Positions 1 to 7,968 of a stretch of DNA of 64,000 nucleotides are shown here, piece after piece. Every line of letters starts with the position of its first letter. Within the stretch, counting starts at the first letter, position 1. The notes beneath the pieces were generated by a model. It saw only the letters and a program-made list of their open reading frames with translations, was not told where the DNA came from and did not search any database. Both the position numbers and the translations under genes were made by a program. The stretch is from GWE2-51-13 sp942492825 (lineage in GTDB: Bacteria > Bacillota_I > Bacilli_A > Erysipelotrichales > Erysipelotrichaceae): contig OW818635.1 of assembly GCA_942492825.1 (NCBI GenBank), positions 1,178,001 to 1,242,000 on the forward strand. Reading direction: 5' to 3'.

Positions 1-634
1 AGGGATCATCGAAGATTCCTTTCATCATGTTCAAGATGAAGAAACCGGTCACGATGCCTAAGGCATAGGGTGCGATCGAACGTAGTTTGCGAAGCGTCGC
101 CCCAAGGAGAATCCCGATGGACGCGAAGATTGCCGAACAAAGAAATATGACCAAACTGACCAATATCAAGCCGATCATCGAGAAGGTTTCCCCGGTAATC
201 GAAAGACCGAATACGGTAAACGCGAAGAGACAGAGATTGGTTGCGGCCAGAATCGTGAAAATGGCCGCGATTTTCATGGTAAGAATGCTGGAACGACGGA
301 CCGGTTTGGTGATCAAGAAATCCATCGTGTGCGCCTTGGTTTCGCGACCGATGACTTGCAGACCAAGGATAAATCCTTGGAAAGCGACCATCACCTGCAC
401 GTAAACCGCAATAAAGGAATAGAAACCCAAGATCGTAAAGAATTGGTTGGGATCGAAGTCCAACCCTTCCAAGAGTTCTTTGGGATAGTTTTCAAGCATC
501 TTGATGAGTTCGGCCGATCCCGAATAAAATGCGGGGAAAACCTGGATAAATCCGAACGCGACGATACCTAACATCACAATCCAGATCAAGGTGCTTTTGA
601 GACTGCTTTTGATTTCGAAAAGGAAAATGTTCAT
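1..634 (-). CDS. ABC-2 type transporter permease, 3' part cut by window edge
   Basis: Membrane subunit of an ABC-2 type exporter, read from an ATG at 634 to the window edge (about 211 codons, no stop reached). The protein starts MNIFLFEIKSSLKSTLIWIV and has several hydrophobic membrane segments plus the phrase RETKAHTMDFLITKPVRRSS, typical of ABC-2 permeases that pair with NatA/CcmA-like ATPases. Its start lies 3 bases past the stop of the ATPase gene at 638-1516, so the two are one transcription and functional unit. Substrate unknown. The C-terminus is outside the window. Confidence 0.85.
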   Translation of the reverse strand, partial: MNIFLFEIKSSLKSTLIWIVMLGIVAFGFIQVFPAFYSGSAELIKMLENYPKELLEGLDFDPNQFFTILGFYSFIAVYVQVMVAFQGFILGLQVIGRETKAHTMDFLITKPVRRSSILTMKIAAIFTILAATNLCLFAFTVFGLSITGETFSMIGLILVSLVIFLCSAIFASIGILLGATLRKLRSIAPYALGIVTGFFILNMMKGIFDDP

Positions 635-637
635 GAC

Positions 638-1516
638 CTACTCCTTCTCGTAGTAATGCATGAAGATCTCTTCGAGATCCGGTTCGCTCATGCTGATGCG
701 GACGACATCCAACTGCGAAAGTTTCGCCAACAATTCGTTGGTATCCCCTTTGTATAAGAAAGATACATCTTTTCCGTTGACGACGAAATTGTTCATGCTT
801 CCGTTGAGGAAATCTTGGGGAACTTCGGTGTTGGTTTCCATGGCGACCTTCAAGTACATGCTTTCGGTCAAGGATGCCATCGTATCGATGCGGATGATGC
901 GTCCATCTTTGATGATGGCGACGCGATCGCAGATTTTCTGGACTTCGCTGAGGATATGGGAAGAGAACAGAACGGTCGCTCCGCGACGGTTTTCTTCTTT
1001 AAGAATCTCAAAGAATGTCTGCTGCATCAAGGGATCCAATCCACCAGTCGGTTCGTCAAGGATGATTAACTGCGGCGAATGAAGCAAGCCTTGGACGATC
1101 CCGACTTTCTTCTTGTTACCGTAGGATAGATCATCGATCTTACGGTTCAAGTCGAGATCGAGTCGTTTCGTCAATTCTTTGATTTTGGCGGAACAATCTT
1201 TCTTATAAAACGATGCGGAATACGCAAGTAGGTCTTTGACCTTCATGTTCTCATAGTAGAAGACTTCCGAGGGCAGATATCCGATTTCCTCATGGATCTT
1301 CGCATAGTCTTTCTGACAGTCCAAGCCGAACACGGACGCGCTTCCGCCGGTCGGTTTGATTAGGTCCAGCAATAACCGGATCGTCGTTGATTTCCCGGCA
1401 CCGTTAGGTCCGATAAATCCGAAAATCTCGCCTTTTTCGATCGTTAGGTCGACATCGATGATTCCACGTGATTTCCCATAATATTTGGTAAGTTTCTTTG
1501 TCTCGATAATGCCCAT
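638..1516 (-). CDS. ABC transporter ATP-binding protein (ABC-2 exporter)
   Basis: Cytoplasmic ATPase of an exporter, 292 aa. Walker A GPNGAGKST lies near residue 37, the signature LSYGNKKKVGI near 130, Walker B LIILDEPTGGLDP near 150 and the switch His in FSSHIL near 185. The signature is LSYGN rather than LSGGQ, as is common in this subfamily. About 80 C-terminal residues end in the EEIFMHYY motif seen in CcmA/NatA-type exporters. RBS GGAGG precedes the ATG. It pairs with the permease directly downstream. Substrate (drug, peptide or Na+) cannot be told from sequence. Confidence 0.92.
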   Translation of the reverse strand: MGIIETKKLTKYYGKSRGIIDVDLTIEKGEIFGFIGPNGAGKSTTIRLLLDLIKPTGGSASVFGLDCQKDYAKIHEEIGYLPSEVFYYENMKVKDLLAYSASFYKKDCSAKIKELTKRLDLDLNRKIDDLSYGNKKKVGIVQGLLHSPQLIILDEPTGGLDPLMQQTFFEILKEENRRGATVLFSSHILSEVQKICDRVAIIKDGRIIRIDTMASLTESMYLKVAMETNTEVPQDFLNGSMNNFVVNGKDVSFLYKGDTNELLAKLSQLDVVRISMSEPDLEEIFMHYYEKE

Positions 1517-1552
1517 GACAGCCTCCTGAAGGAGCGAATATCTCCATTAGAA

Positions 1553-1581
1553 ATTGTATTCCTTTCTATATGGGTATGCAA
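1553..1581 (-). promoter_or_regulatory. Sigma-A-type promoter of the ABC exporter operon
   Basis: On the minus strand TTGCAT (1576-1581), a 17-base spacer, then TACAAT (1553-1558). It lies about 37-65 bases upstream of the ATPase ATG. Confidence 0.7.
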
Positions 1582-1617
1582 GTTCTATCGTTTGGAAGTT
1601 GGCAGTTTGATGGGTAA

Positions 1618-1638
1618 AGAAAAAGCCCTTGCGGGCTA
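1618..1638 (-). terminator. Rho-independent terminator of the lipoprotein gene
   Basis: Minus strand stem AGCCC-GCAA-GGGCT followed by TTTTTC. It overlaps the stop codon of the lipoprotein gene. Confidence 0.75.
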
Positions 1639-2220
1639 AGGTGTAACGACGATCGGTTTGATGGTGATCTTGTCAGCTGCGAAACGTGTTGAAACGTTTT
1701 CTTCACTTAAATAGGTCTTAGCACTTTCGCTTAGGTTACTTGAACTATTCACCAACGCAATCAAGACACGTCCATTTCCGAGATCGGCGACGATGGTCGC
1801 CCCGGCATATTCGCCGGTTAGATCGAGTTCGCTTTGGTTAAGCGCTTTGAATCGGACGATCGGTTCGAATTCACCTTTTTCGTGATAATAGATACCGAAC
1901 TCATCCATGGTTAAGTTATAGAGCGTTTCCAATCGGTCTGGTAAAGTACCCGCAAACGCGACGGTTGAATTGATTGAGGACAAGGTGAGTGTTGTAACAC
2001 CACCGGCCTCGACTCCGCGAAGCAACTGGTAACTGTTTCCGTCTCGTAGCTTTTCAGTCAACGCACTAATGGTTTCGTTGAGTTCTTCGACTTTCTGCGT
2101 CAAGGTTTCGATTTGGGTTTCCAGATCGTTGATTTTGGTTTCGTAATCTTCCTTCGTTACGGTTTTCGTACATCCCGCCAACAACACGACCGCTAAGAAC
2201 ATGCATACGATTTTCTTCAT
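1636..2220 (-). CDS. Coiled-coil lipoprotein, function unknown
   Basis: 194 aa. The N-terminus MKKIVCMFLAVVLLAGCTK is a clear lipoprotein signal peptide with lipobox LLAGC, so the mature protein should be anchored outside the membrane at Cys17. Residues about 20-60 form a heptad-rich coiled coil (KINDLETQIETLTQKVEELN). The rest is a globular domain I do not recognise. It is monocistronic, with its own terminator. I assign no function beyond an envelope lipoprotein. Confidence 0.8.
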   Translation of the reverse strand: MKKIVCMFLAVVLLAGCTKTVTKEDYETKINDLETQIETLTQKVEELNETISALTEKLRDGNSYQLLRGVEAGGVTTLTLSSINSTVAFAGTLPDRLETLYNLTMDEFGIYYHEKGEFEPIVRFKALNQSELDLTGEYAGATIVADLGNGRVLIALVNSSSNLSESAKTYLSEENVSTRFAADKITIKPIVVTP

Positions 2221-2337
2221 ATTTCTTCCTCCGACTTCTTCATTTTATGCCCTATTTATGGAAAAACTGTGAACAATTTGGATAACAGGGTTGATTATAA
2301 CGCAATTTACTATAATTTTAAAGGAAATCCTGAAAAA

Positions 2338-2370
2338 AACGAGTAAGACGATTAAACCGTCTTACTCGTT
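2338..2370 (-). terminator. Rho-independent terminator of the PadR/DUF4097 operon
   Basis: A 13-bp perfect stem (2338-2350 with 2358-2370) followed on the minus strand by a run of seven T. The upstream arm lies inside the last codons of the DUF4097-like gene. Confidence 0.85.
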
Positions 2371-3273
2371 GACGCTGAATTGGATCGATCCGCTGGTCAT
2401 ATTCATGCGGTAATCATCGCGTCCGTTTTTGTAGGTATACGTGTTGTTTTCTTTGACGTTGGGGAAGTTGGCGGAGAAGTTTCCGGAGGTTTTCGATAAG
2501 CGCAGCGCGAAGTCCGCCGGGGCATTCAAATCGAAGGTCGCCGATCCGGATGTCATCTGGAAATCGATGGTCCGTGGAGCTATTTTCTCGAGTTGTGCGG
2601 TAAAGAGTCCGCTAGTCATCGTCAAATCCAAGGTGTCGGCGATTACACCGTCAAAGTTGAATGTGCCCGAAGTCATAACCGCATCGATTTCCGGAACGAT
2701 TGAATCTTCGAAGAAAGTCTGGCCGCTGGTCATGTCGAGTTTCAACGTGTTGGCGGTAAGATTATTGAAGCGCAGGATCCCGGAGGTCGAACGCGTCGTG
2801 AGTCGATCGACTGAAAGATCATCGATCGTGTTGTTTCCGGAGGTGACGTTCAACATCACCGAGTCATAGGTGATTTTCGGTAAACGCAGTTCCAAATAGG
2901 TTTCCGGGGTATGCCAGAAGAAGAGATAAATCACGTTTTTGTTTTTACTGGTAATCGTCAAACTGCCGTTTTCTTGGGTGTAGCTCGCCCATTTCGATTC
3001 CGGGACATCCCCGCGACCGCGTTCGACGATGTGGATGTGATCGTCTTCGGAGACTTTGATTTCGACCCCGCCGACGTTCCAGTTGATATTGAGTTTCGTG
3101 ATTTCTTCCGCGACCGTCCGTTCATATAACACGGTAATCGGACCTTGGGGTTGATCCACGAAATCGAAGGGATTGTTTCCCTGCATGAAGGAGACCATCA
3201 CCAAGGCAGCCAAGGCGGCGATCACCAGCCAAAATGTGGCTTTCAATAAGCTTGCGATCGTGTTAGTTTTCAT
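2362..3273 (-). CDS. DUF4097-like beta-rich surface protein (putative adhesin / LiaF-YvlB-type)
   Basis: 303 aa. One N-terminal membrane segment (about 11-30) is followed by a long beta-helix-like domain with repeated TSG-containing strands (VTSGNNTID, RSTSGILRFN, DMTSGQTFF, VMTSGTFNF, TMTSGLFTA, QMTSGSATF, KTSGNFSAN, NMTSGSIQF). This repeat is typical of the DUF4097 family, which often travels with PadR and HAAS-domain genes and belongs to envelope stress operons. It overlaps the upstream HAAS gene by 11 bases. A role as envelope sensor or adhesin is inference. Confidence 0.82.
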   Translation of the reverse strand: MKTNTIASLLKATFWLVIAALAALVMVSFMQGNNPFDFVDQPQGPITVLYERTVAEEITKLNINWNVGGVEIKVSEDDHIHIVERGRGDVPESKWASYTQENGSLTITSKNKNVIYLFFWHTPETYLELRLPKITYDSVMLNVTSGNNTIDDLSVDRLTTRSTSGILRFNNLTANTLKLDMTSGQTFFEDSIVPEIDAVMTSGTFNFDGVIADTLDLTMTSGLFTAQLEKIAPRTIDFQMTSGSATFDLNAPADFALRLSKTSGNFSANFPNVKENNTYTYKNGRDDYRMNMTSGSIQFSVNE

Positions 3274-3925
3274 CTTGATCCCTGATTTCCACCAAGGCCT
3301 TGGCGATGTTTTGAATCGCGGCAGCGATGATAAAGATGATCCACGAGTAATGCCAGTTCATGTAAGTGAAGCTGATGAACAGATAAACTGCCACGACGAT
3401 CAACCAGAACGCCGAACTTAGCGCTTGGTAGATCGATCTGTTTTTCCCGCGGGCGGATTTCCATTCCTTGAACTCTTCGACCAAGGTTTCATCTTCGCGT
3501 AGGTATTTCGGTTTACTCGCTTGATTGTAGACGATCAGTCCGGTCGCGATGGCGATCAGCGAGAACATCCCGGCCAATCCGGTGATGGCTTGTCCGAAGC
3601 TTTCCGCAAACAGGATCAACACCATCGGACTTAAGATATAAAGCATGACGGCGAAGGCGATGACGGTGGCGCTGCGTTTGCGTTGGGCCGGTGTCGGTTG
3701 CGACAAGACATGGCGTTCGCGCATTCCTTCAGTCAACTCACTGAGATCTCCGATGGAGGAGATCACAATCGTGTAGGCTTCTTCTTCTGTTTTGCCCAGT
3801 TTTAACTGGTCGTTGAACTTTTCGATGAGATTACTGATGAGTTCTTCTTGCATCTCCATCGCTTTTTTGGTGCGGGGCACGTCTTCAAAGGCGCGGTTGA
3901 TGTAGGATCTGATTTTTGCGATCAT
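3263..3925 (-). CDS. HAAS-domain (DUF1700-like) membrane protein
   Basis: 220 aa. Residues about 1-75 form the helical HAAS / permease-prefix domain (EELISNLIEKF, KTEEEAYTIVISSIGD). Four hydrophobic membrane segments follow in two pairs, with a charged cytoplasmic loop (KPKYLREDETLVEEFKEWKS) between them. HAAS proteins are usually encoded just after PadR regulators, as here: the PadR gene ends 13 bases upstream. It is probably a membrane partner of the DUF4097 protein. Exact activity is unknown. Confidence 0.82.
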   Translation of the reverse strand: MIAKIRSYINRAFEDVPRTKKAMEMQEELISNLIEKFNDQLKLGKTEEEAYTIVISSIGDLSELTEGMRERHVLSQPTPAQRKRSATVIAFAVMLYILSPMVLILFAESFGQAITGLAGMFSLIAIATGLIVYNQASKPKYLREDETLVEEFKEWKSARGKNRSIYQALSSAFWLIVVAVYLFISFTYMNWHYSWIIFIIAAAIQNIAKALVEIRDQDEN

Positions 3926-3938
3926 GGGTTCTCCCTCC

Positions 3939-4259
3939 TTAAATGAGAGTATCGATCAGGACTTTCGCTTCTTCCCAATCTTGACGGTTCTGCCGGTAGA
4001 GGATTCTACCCTCCGATGTGATGGCGTAATAGCGGCGGCGGGCACCGGTGGTTTCATCGCCCCAATACGAGGTGATCAGACCGGCGCTTTCCAATCTTCG
4101 GAATGCGGAATACAAGGTAGCTTCCTTCAATTCGAACTGGTTTTGAGTCTTTTCCTGGATGGACTTGTTGATTTCATATCCGTAACTGTCTTTTTCTAAC
4201 AGATGTCGCAGGATGATGGTTTCCGTATGTCCACGAAGGATATCGGATGTGATGTTCAT
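3939..4259 (-). CDS. PadR family transcriptional regulator
   Basis: 106 aa from the ATG at 4259, chosen because AAGGAGGG sits seven bases upstream; a longer frame to 4295 lacks a ribosome binding site. The winged-helix PadR signature is clear: LRGHTETIILRHLLEKDSYGYEI, then LKEATLYSAFRRLESAGLI and the wing GARRRYYAIT. PadR proteins repress their own operon and respond to phenolics, drugs or envelope stress. It heads the operon with the HAAS and DUF4097 genes. A TTAC-N3-GTAA repeat over the -10 is a possible autoregulatory site. Confidence 0.93.
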   Translation of the reverse strand: MNITSDILRGHTETIILRHLLEKDSYGYEINKSIQEKTQNQFELKEATLYSAFRRLESAGLITSYWGDETTGARRRYYAITSEGRILYRQNRQDWEEAKVLIDTLI

Positions 4260-4279
4260 GACATCCCTCCTTTTTACAG

Positions 4280-4312
4280 TTACATCGTAATACAATCTAC
4301 TTCGCCTGTCAA
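4280..4312 (-). promoter_or_regulatory. Promoter and possible PadR operator
   Basis: Minus strand TTGACA (4307-4312), 17-base spacer, TACGAT (4284-4289). An inverted repeat TTAC-ATC-GTAA (4280-4290) covers the -10 and is a candidate PadR binding site. Confidence 0.7.
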
Positions 4313-4349
4313 GGTATATATATAAAAAAAGTAAATATTTTTTAAGAGT

Positions 4350-4373
4350 ATATAAAAACCCGAAATCTCGGGT
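4350..4373 (-). terminator. Rho-independent terminator after the amylosucrase gene
   Basis: Minus strand stem ACCCGA-GATT-TCGGGT followed by TTTTATATA; it begins at the last base of the stop codon. Confidence 0.8.
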
Positions 4374-6196
4374 CAGTTTTTAGGCTCGGCGATGCACCAC
4401 AGGTATTCGTAAGGACTCAGTTCTACGGTGATTTCGGTCACTTCGAAGCTTCTTCCTTGGAAGACATCGCGATAGCGGCTTCCCACCAAATAGGGATGAA
4501 GGTGTTTCAAGAGAATCGTCTGATGGTTCTCGCTGAAGTTGAAGATCGCACAGAATGTCTTATCTTCTTGGATCCGTACCATCGCGAAGACATGGGGATT
4601 GAAGAGATCGATCGCGATCTGTCCGGCTTGGCCATGTAAGTAAGGTATTGATTTACGCATCGCTATCATCACTTTGAGCTGTCGGTAGACTTGATATTCA
4701 AAGGTCCCGATTTGGTTGCGCTTCTCAGCCCGAGTCCAATCGAAGAAGGGCCGATGGACCCACCGACCTTCGTTTTGTTTGGCCGGATCCTGTTGGTAAC
4801 TTTGATTGTTTAAGGTAGCGATTTCGTCCCCGCTATAAATCAATGGAATCCCACGATAAGCCAATATAAAGGCATGGGCAAGGTTGATCCGTCGGATCGC
4901 CTCTTCCCTGCGATAGAACTCATTCCGATCGATCGCTTTTTCCAACCCAAGCAAACTGGCCAAGGTTCCGTTGGTACGTGCATCTTTGGTCAGCGGGTTA
5001 AATTGATAATGTTCGCCGCTAGAGAAAGAACCGGGAAATTCCCCGCCGTAAAAATCGATCAGAAATTGTTTATGGGCGTAGGGATCCATCCCGAAACTCC
5101 GGATCGCCTCTTCGTTAAAGCCCCATCCGATGTCGTCGTGACAACGTACATAGTTCATCCAGGTTCCATGATGCGGAATATGGAAACGGTTGGCATCGAT
5201 GGTTAGAAGACGTGTATCGCGGGTCGCAAACGCATTGTAGATCCCAACCATCAACGTCGCATTGTACATGATGTCACATTCCGTCGAAACATCGGTTCCG
5301 AAGTATTTGACGATCTCTTGCGGCTCGACGATGGCTTCGCCCAATAACGCGACCGAAGGACACACTTCTTGTTTGATGAGTTGAAGCATCCGCATCAAGT
5401 CATGCACGACCGGTAAATTGCGACAGGTCGTACCGACTTGTTTCCCCATAAACGGAATCGCATCCAAACGGATCATATTGATCCCGATGTTCGCAAGGTA
5501 TAACATCGTATCGACCATTTCGTTAAATACGATCGGATTCTCGAAATTCAAGTCCCATTGAAAATCACTGAATGAAGTGAAAACATACTTCTTGATTTCA
5601 GGATAATAGGTAAAATTTCCCGGGCATTTATCCGGAAGGACTTCCGGTACGGTTTTGTCGAATCGGTCCGGCATTTCACGGGTATCATACATGATGAACC
5701 GTGCTTGCATCTCCGAATCACCTGCCAATGCGGCCTTTGCCCAGGCATGTTCTTTGGCGACATGGTTGATGACATAATCGATACAAACCAAGATGTTTTC
5801 TTTACGCAACGCATCCACAAGCGTGATGAAATCTTCCATCGTCCCCAACCGCGGATCGATGGCTCGATAATCTTCAACCGCATATCCGCCGTCATTTTCC
5901 CCGTCGCGGGGTTTCAGTAAAGGCATGAGATGCAAATACGTGATGCCTAACTCTTTGAAATAGTCGATTTTCTCGATCAGTTTCTTCAAGTCACCCGCAA
6001 ACAAGTCGACATAGAGTGTCATCCCGACGCTGTCTTGGCTGACAAGCGATGTGTTTTGTTTGTCCAAGCGAAGCAAATCCGCTTTTCGATTGATCTTTGC
6101 GGACTCAATCCGCGTTAACAGATCCTTATAAGCAACTTCGCTTTCTATACCATAAACTTTCTTATAGATCGAAAGAAGTTCGGTCATGGGTTCCAT
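4373..6196 (-). CDS. Amylosucrase-like GH13 enzyme
   Basis: 607 aa, close to the usual 630-650. Amylosucrase (EC 2.4.1.4) moves the glucosyl group of sucrose to an alpha-glucan and releases fructose. The barrel has the family phrases YVDLFAGDLKKL and LHLMPLLKPRDGENDGGYAV. The nucleophile Asp is in RLDAIPF (near 245), the acid/base Glu in LLGEAIV (near 287) and the stabiliser Asp in RCHDDIGWGF (near 353). No signal peptide, so it is cytoplasmic. The start overlaps the fructokinase stop; ATG at 6196 or the ATGA at 6187 are both possible. Sucrose phosphorylase or hydrolase activity is the alternative. Confidence 0.85.
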   Translation of the reverse strand: MEPMTELLSIYKKVYGIESEVAYKDLLTRIESAKINRKADLLRLDKQNTSLVSQDSVGMTLYVDLFAGDLKKLIEKIDYFKELGITYLHLMPLLKPRDGENDGGYAVEDYRAIDPRLGTMEDFITLVDALRKENILVCIDYVINHVAKEHAWAKAALAGDSEMQARFIMYDTREMPDRFDKTVPEVLPDKCPGNFTYYPEIKKYVFTSFSDFQWDLNFENPIVFNEMVDTMLYLANIGINMIRLDAIPFMGKQVGTTCRNLPVVHDLMRMLQLIKQEVCPSVALLGEAIVEPQEIVKYFGTDVSTECDIMYNATLMVGIYNAFATRDTRLLTIDANRFHIPHHGTWMNYVRCHDDIGWGFNEEAIRSFGMDPYAHKQFLIDFYGGEFPGSFSSGEHYQFNPLTKDARTNGTLASLLGLEKAIDRNEFYRREEAIRRINLAHAFILAYRGIPLIYSGDEIATLNNQSYQQDPAKQNEGRWVHRPFFDWTRAEKRNQIGTFEYQVYRQLKVMIAMRKSIPYLHGQAGQIAIDLFNPHVFAMVRIQEDKTFCAIFNFSENHQTILLKHLHPYLVGSRYRDVFQGRSFEVTEITVELSPYEYLWCIAEPKN

Positions 6197-7152
6197 GGTT
6201 GATCCGAAAACCTTTCACGTAGTTTCGATTCATCCGCCAAAGCGCCGATCGCACCTTTCTTCAAGGTCGCATACGCGCCACAGGCATTGGCGAAGGTGCA
6301 AAACGATACCAAATCTGAATCGATGAGTTGATTTAGTTTTTTGTTTGATGCCATAAACCGTGCCAAAAATCCGCCCAAGAAACCATCGCCGGCACCGGTG
6401 GTATCGATCGCATCCACCGTAAACGGATCGACGGTCACAAGTTGATCGGAGGTATAGTACGCGGATCCCTTCGCACCGAAGGTCACTAGTATCAACGCGA
6501 TATCATATCTTTCGACTAAGTTCGCACACGCTTCACTAACATCTAAGATATCCGTCAAAAAGAGGAGTTCTTCTTCACTGACCTTGAGTATATCGGTAGC
6601 GGGTAAAGCACGATGGATTTGTTGCTTCGCATCTTGAATATCTTTCCAAAGCAGTTCTCTCAAGTTTGGATCGAAGCTCACGATCTTTCCTTTCTGCTTG
6701 GCGTATTCGATCAGATCAAATGTCGTGGAACGACTCGGTTCATCACTCATCGATACACTGCCGAAGTGAAAGATGTCAGCCTCGTCGATCTTCGCGAAAT
6801 ACTCCGGTCGCGGTGTCATCATGACATCCGCTCCGTTTTGACGATAGAAGCTAAAGGAACGTTCACCGTTCACTTTGAGGCTAACCATCGCCAAGGTCGT
6901 AAGATGATCGGGGGTTTGGCATAACCCTTCCACATCGACATCCTTCTCTTGGAGCACACGCTTCAGAAAGTCTCCGTAATGGTCTTTTCCGACTTGTCCG
7001 ATAAAGGATGCGGGTTGATTTAGATTACGTACGGCGACCGCCACATTGGCCGGTGCGCCACCCGGATTAAATTCGCAAAGCTCATATCCTTTGTCTGATA
7101 TCCCATAGGGTGTGACATCCACCAACAATTCCCCAAACGCGCATAGTTTCAT
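6184..7152 (-). CDS. scrK: Fructokinase, PfkB family
   Basis: 322 aa sugar kinase of the ribokinase/PfkB family. N-terminal GELLVDVTP and NPGGAPANVAVAVRNL mark the substrate-binding half. The C-terminal signature DTTGAGDGFLGGF (near 250) carries the catalytic Asp and anion hole. It should phosphorylate the fructose released by the amylosucrase, whose gene overlaps its 3' end. The pair therefore makes a two-step sucrose route: glucan plus fructose-6-phosphate. RBS GAAAGG precedes the ATG. No sucrose transporter is in the window. Confidence 0.9.
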   Translation of the reverse strand: MKLCAFGELLVDVTPYGISDKGYELCEFNPGGAPANVAVAVRNLNQPASFIGQVGKDHYGDFLKRVLQEKDVDVEGLCQTPDHLTTLAMVSLKVNGERSFSFYRQNGADVMMTPRPEYFAKIDEADIFHFGSVSMSDEPSRSTTFDLIEYAKQKGKIVSFDPNLRELLWKDIQDAKQQIHRALPATDILKVSEEELLFLTDILDVSEACANLVERYDIALILVTFGAKGSAYYTSDQLVTVDPFTVDAIDTTGAGDGFLGGFLARFMASNKKLNQLIDSDLVSFCTFANACGAYATLKKGAIGALADESKLRERFSDQPWNP

Positions 7153-7209
7153 AAGTTGCCTTTCTTGGATTGTTTATTACCGATTCAATATTGCTTTATC
7201 TTTGAGTTC

Positions 7210-7239
7210 ATTGTATCCACTGGCATTTGGCAGCGTCAA
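7210..7239 (-). promoter_or_regulatory. Promoter of the fructokinase-amylosucrase operon
   Basis: Minus strand TTGACG (7234-7239), 18-base spacer, TACAAT (7210-7215), about 58 bases upstream of the fructokinase ATG. Confidence 0.65.
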
Positions 7240-7324
7240 GAGAATCCGTCAATTTCATTCGTATCAAGTAGAAGTTAGTCGAAATGGACAAATGACTCTC
7301 TGGTTTTTGGATATATGGTTGAAG

Positions 7325-7350
7325 CAAAAACAAAAACCGCTTCCGCGGTC
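7325..7350 (-). terminator. Terminator of the tRNA operon
   Basis: Minus strand stem ACCGC-GGAA-GCGGT followed by TTTTGTTTTT, about 35 bases after the tRNA-Leu 3' end. Confidence 0.8.
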
Positions 7351-7382
7351 TCGTCTTTATTCATGGGGGTAATTTTTAAAAT

Positions 7383-7466
7383 TGGTGCACCAGATGGGAC
7401 TTGAACCCACACGGTATAACCACACGCCCCTCAAACGTGCGCGTCTGCCTGTTCCGCCACTGGTGC
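7383..7466 (-). tRNA. tRNA-Leu (anticodon GAG)
   Basis: An 84-nt class II tRNA with CCA encoded. Acceptor GCACCAG pairs with CTGGTGC, then discriminator A and CCA. The anticodon stem CACGT/GCGTG holds loop TTGAGGG, giving GAG. It has a long variable arm and T-loop GGTTCAAGTCC. It reads CUC and CUU and is the last of three co-transcribed tRNAs. Confidence 0.95.
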
Positions 7467-7490
7467 ACAAGACAATATAGAGGGTAACTC

Positions 7491-7567
7491 TGGCGCGACC
7501 GGACGGAGTTGAACCGTCGACCTAGCGCTTAGGAGGCGCTCGCTCTATCCAACTGAGCTACGGCCGC
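7491..7567 (-). tRNA. tRNA-Arg (anticodon CCT)
   Basis: A 77-nt tRNA with CCA encoded. Acceptor GCGGCCG pairs with CGGTCGC with one G-U. The anticodon stem AGCGC/GCGCT holds loop CTCCTAA, giving CCT for AGG codons. The T-arm loop is GTTCAACTC. Confidence 0.95.
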
Positions 7568-7571
7568 AAAT

Positions 7572-7648
7572 TGGTCGGAACGACGCGATTTGAACGCGCG
7601 ACCCCTACCACCCCAAGGTAGTGCACTACCAAGCTGTGCTACGTCCCG
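7572..7648 (-). tRNA. tRNA-Pro (anticodon GGG)
   Basis: A 77-nt tRNA with CCA encoded. Acceptor CGGGACG pairs with CGTTCCG. The anticodon stem CTACC/GGTAG holds loop TTGGGGT, giving GGG for CCC and CCU. It is the first tRNA of the cluster and lies 12 bases after the -10 hexamer. Confidence 0.94.
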
Positions 7649-7660
7649 ATTTGCCTTATC

Positions 7661-7666
7661 ATTATA
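7661..7666 (-). promoter_or_regulatory. -10 element of the tRNA operon promoter
   Basis: Perfect TATAAT on the minus strand, 12 bases before the mature 5' end of tRNA-Pro. The -35 is weak (TATCAA-like), and TG directly precedes the -10. Confidence 0.7.
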
Positions 7667-7824
7667 CAACAGAGAAAATAAATTTGATAGAGGAAAAACT
7701 GCCAAAATTGAGGAAAAAAGAGCGGTGCGTAACGCCGGGTAGGTATGAAAGAACAATATTTTGTGCTATCATTTAGAACGGCGGAGGTGAGAGAGGAAAA
7801 ACAAAGCGTAGACTTGGATAAAAA

Positions 7825-7940
7825 AGCGCCCGGCTGGAAACAGTGACGAGGAAAGAGGAGCATCGAAAGACTCGGCGGATGCCTCTTCGGCAAGCGGTTG
7901 TCGATAGATCAAGGACAAAGAAGACAAATTCTTGATCATA
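7825..7940 (+). ncRNA. glmS ribozyme (glucosamine-6-phosphate-activated)
   Basis: A self-cleaving riboswitch in the glmS leader that uses GlcN6P as cofactor and lowers glmS expression when product is abundant. The conserved elements appear in order: AGCGCC (7825-7830, cleavage expected between A7825 and G7826), GACGAGG (from about 7845), ATCGA (7862-7866) and CGGCGGATGCCTC (7873-7885). The 3' domain has a P4-like hairpin, GATCAAG (7907-7913) with CTTGATC (7931-7937). It ends about 30 bases before the glmS start. Confidence 0.95.
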
Positions 7941-7968
7941 CCGCGCTCTTGAAAGGAACATAATCACT

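Noticed and set aside
7112..7372. 86-codon plus-strand frame
   Set aside because: Crosses the fructokinase 5' end, its promoter and the tRNA terminator; no ribosome binding site.
7529..7893. Minus-strand frames of 75 and 84 codons
   Set aside because: They run through tRNA genes and the leader region of glmS; no coding signature.
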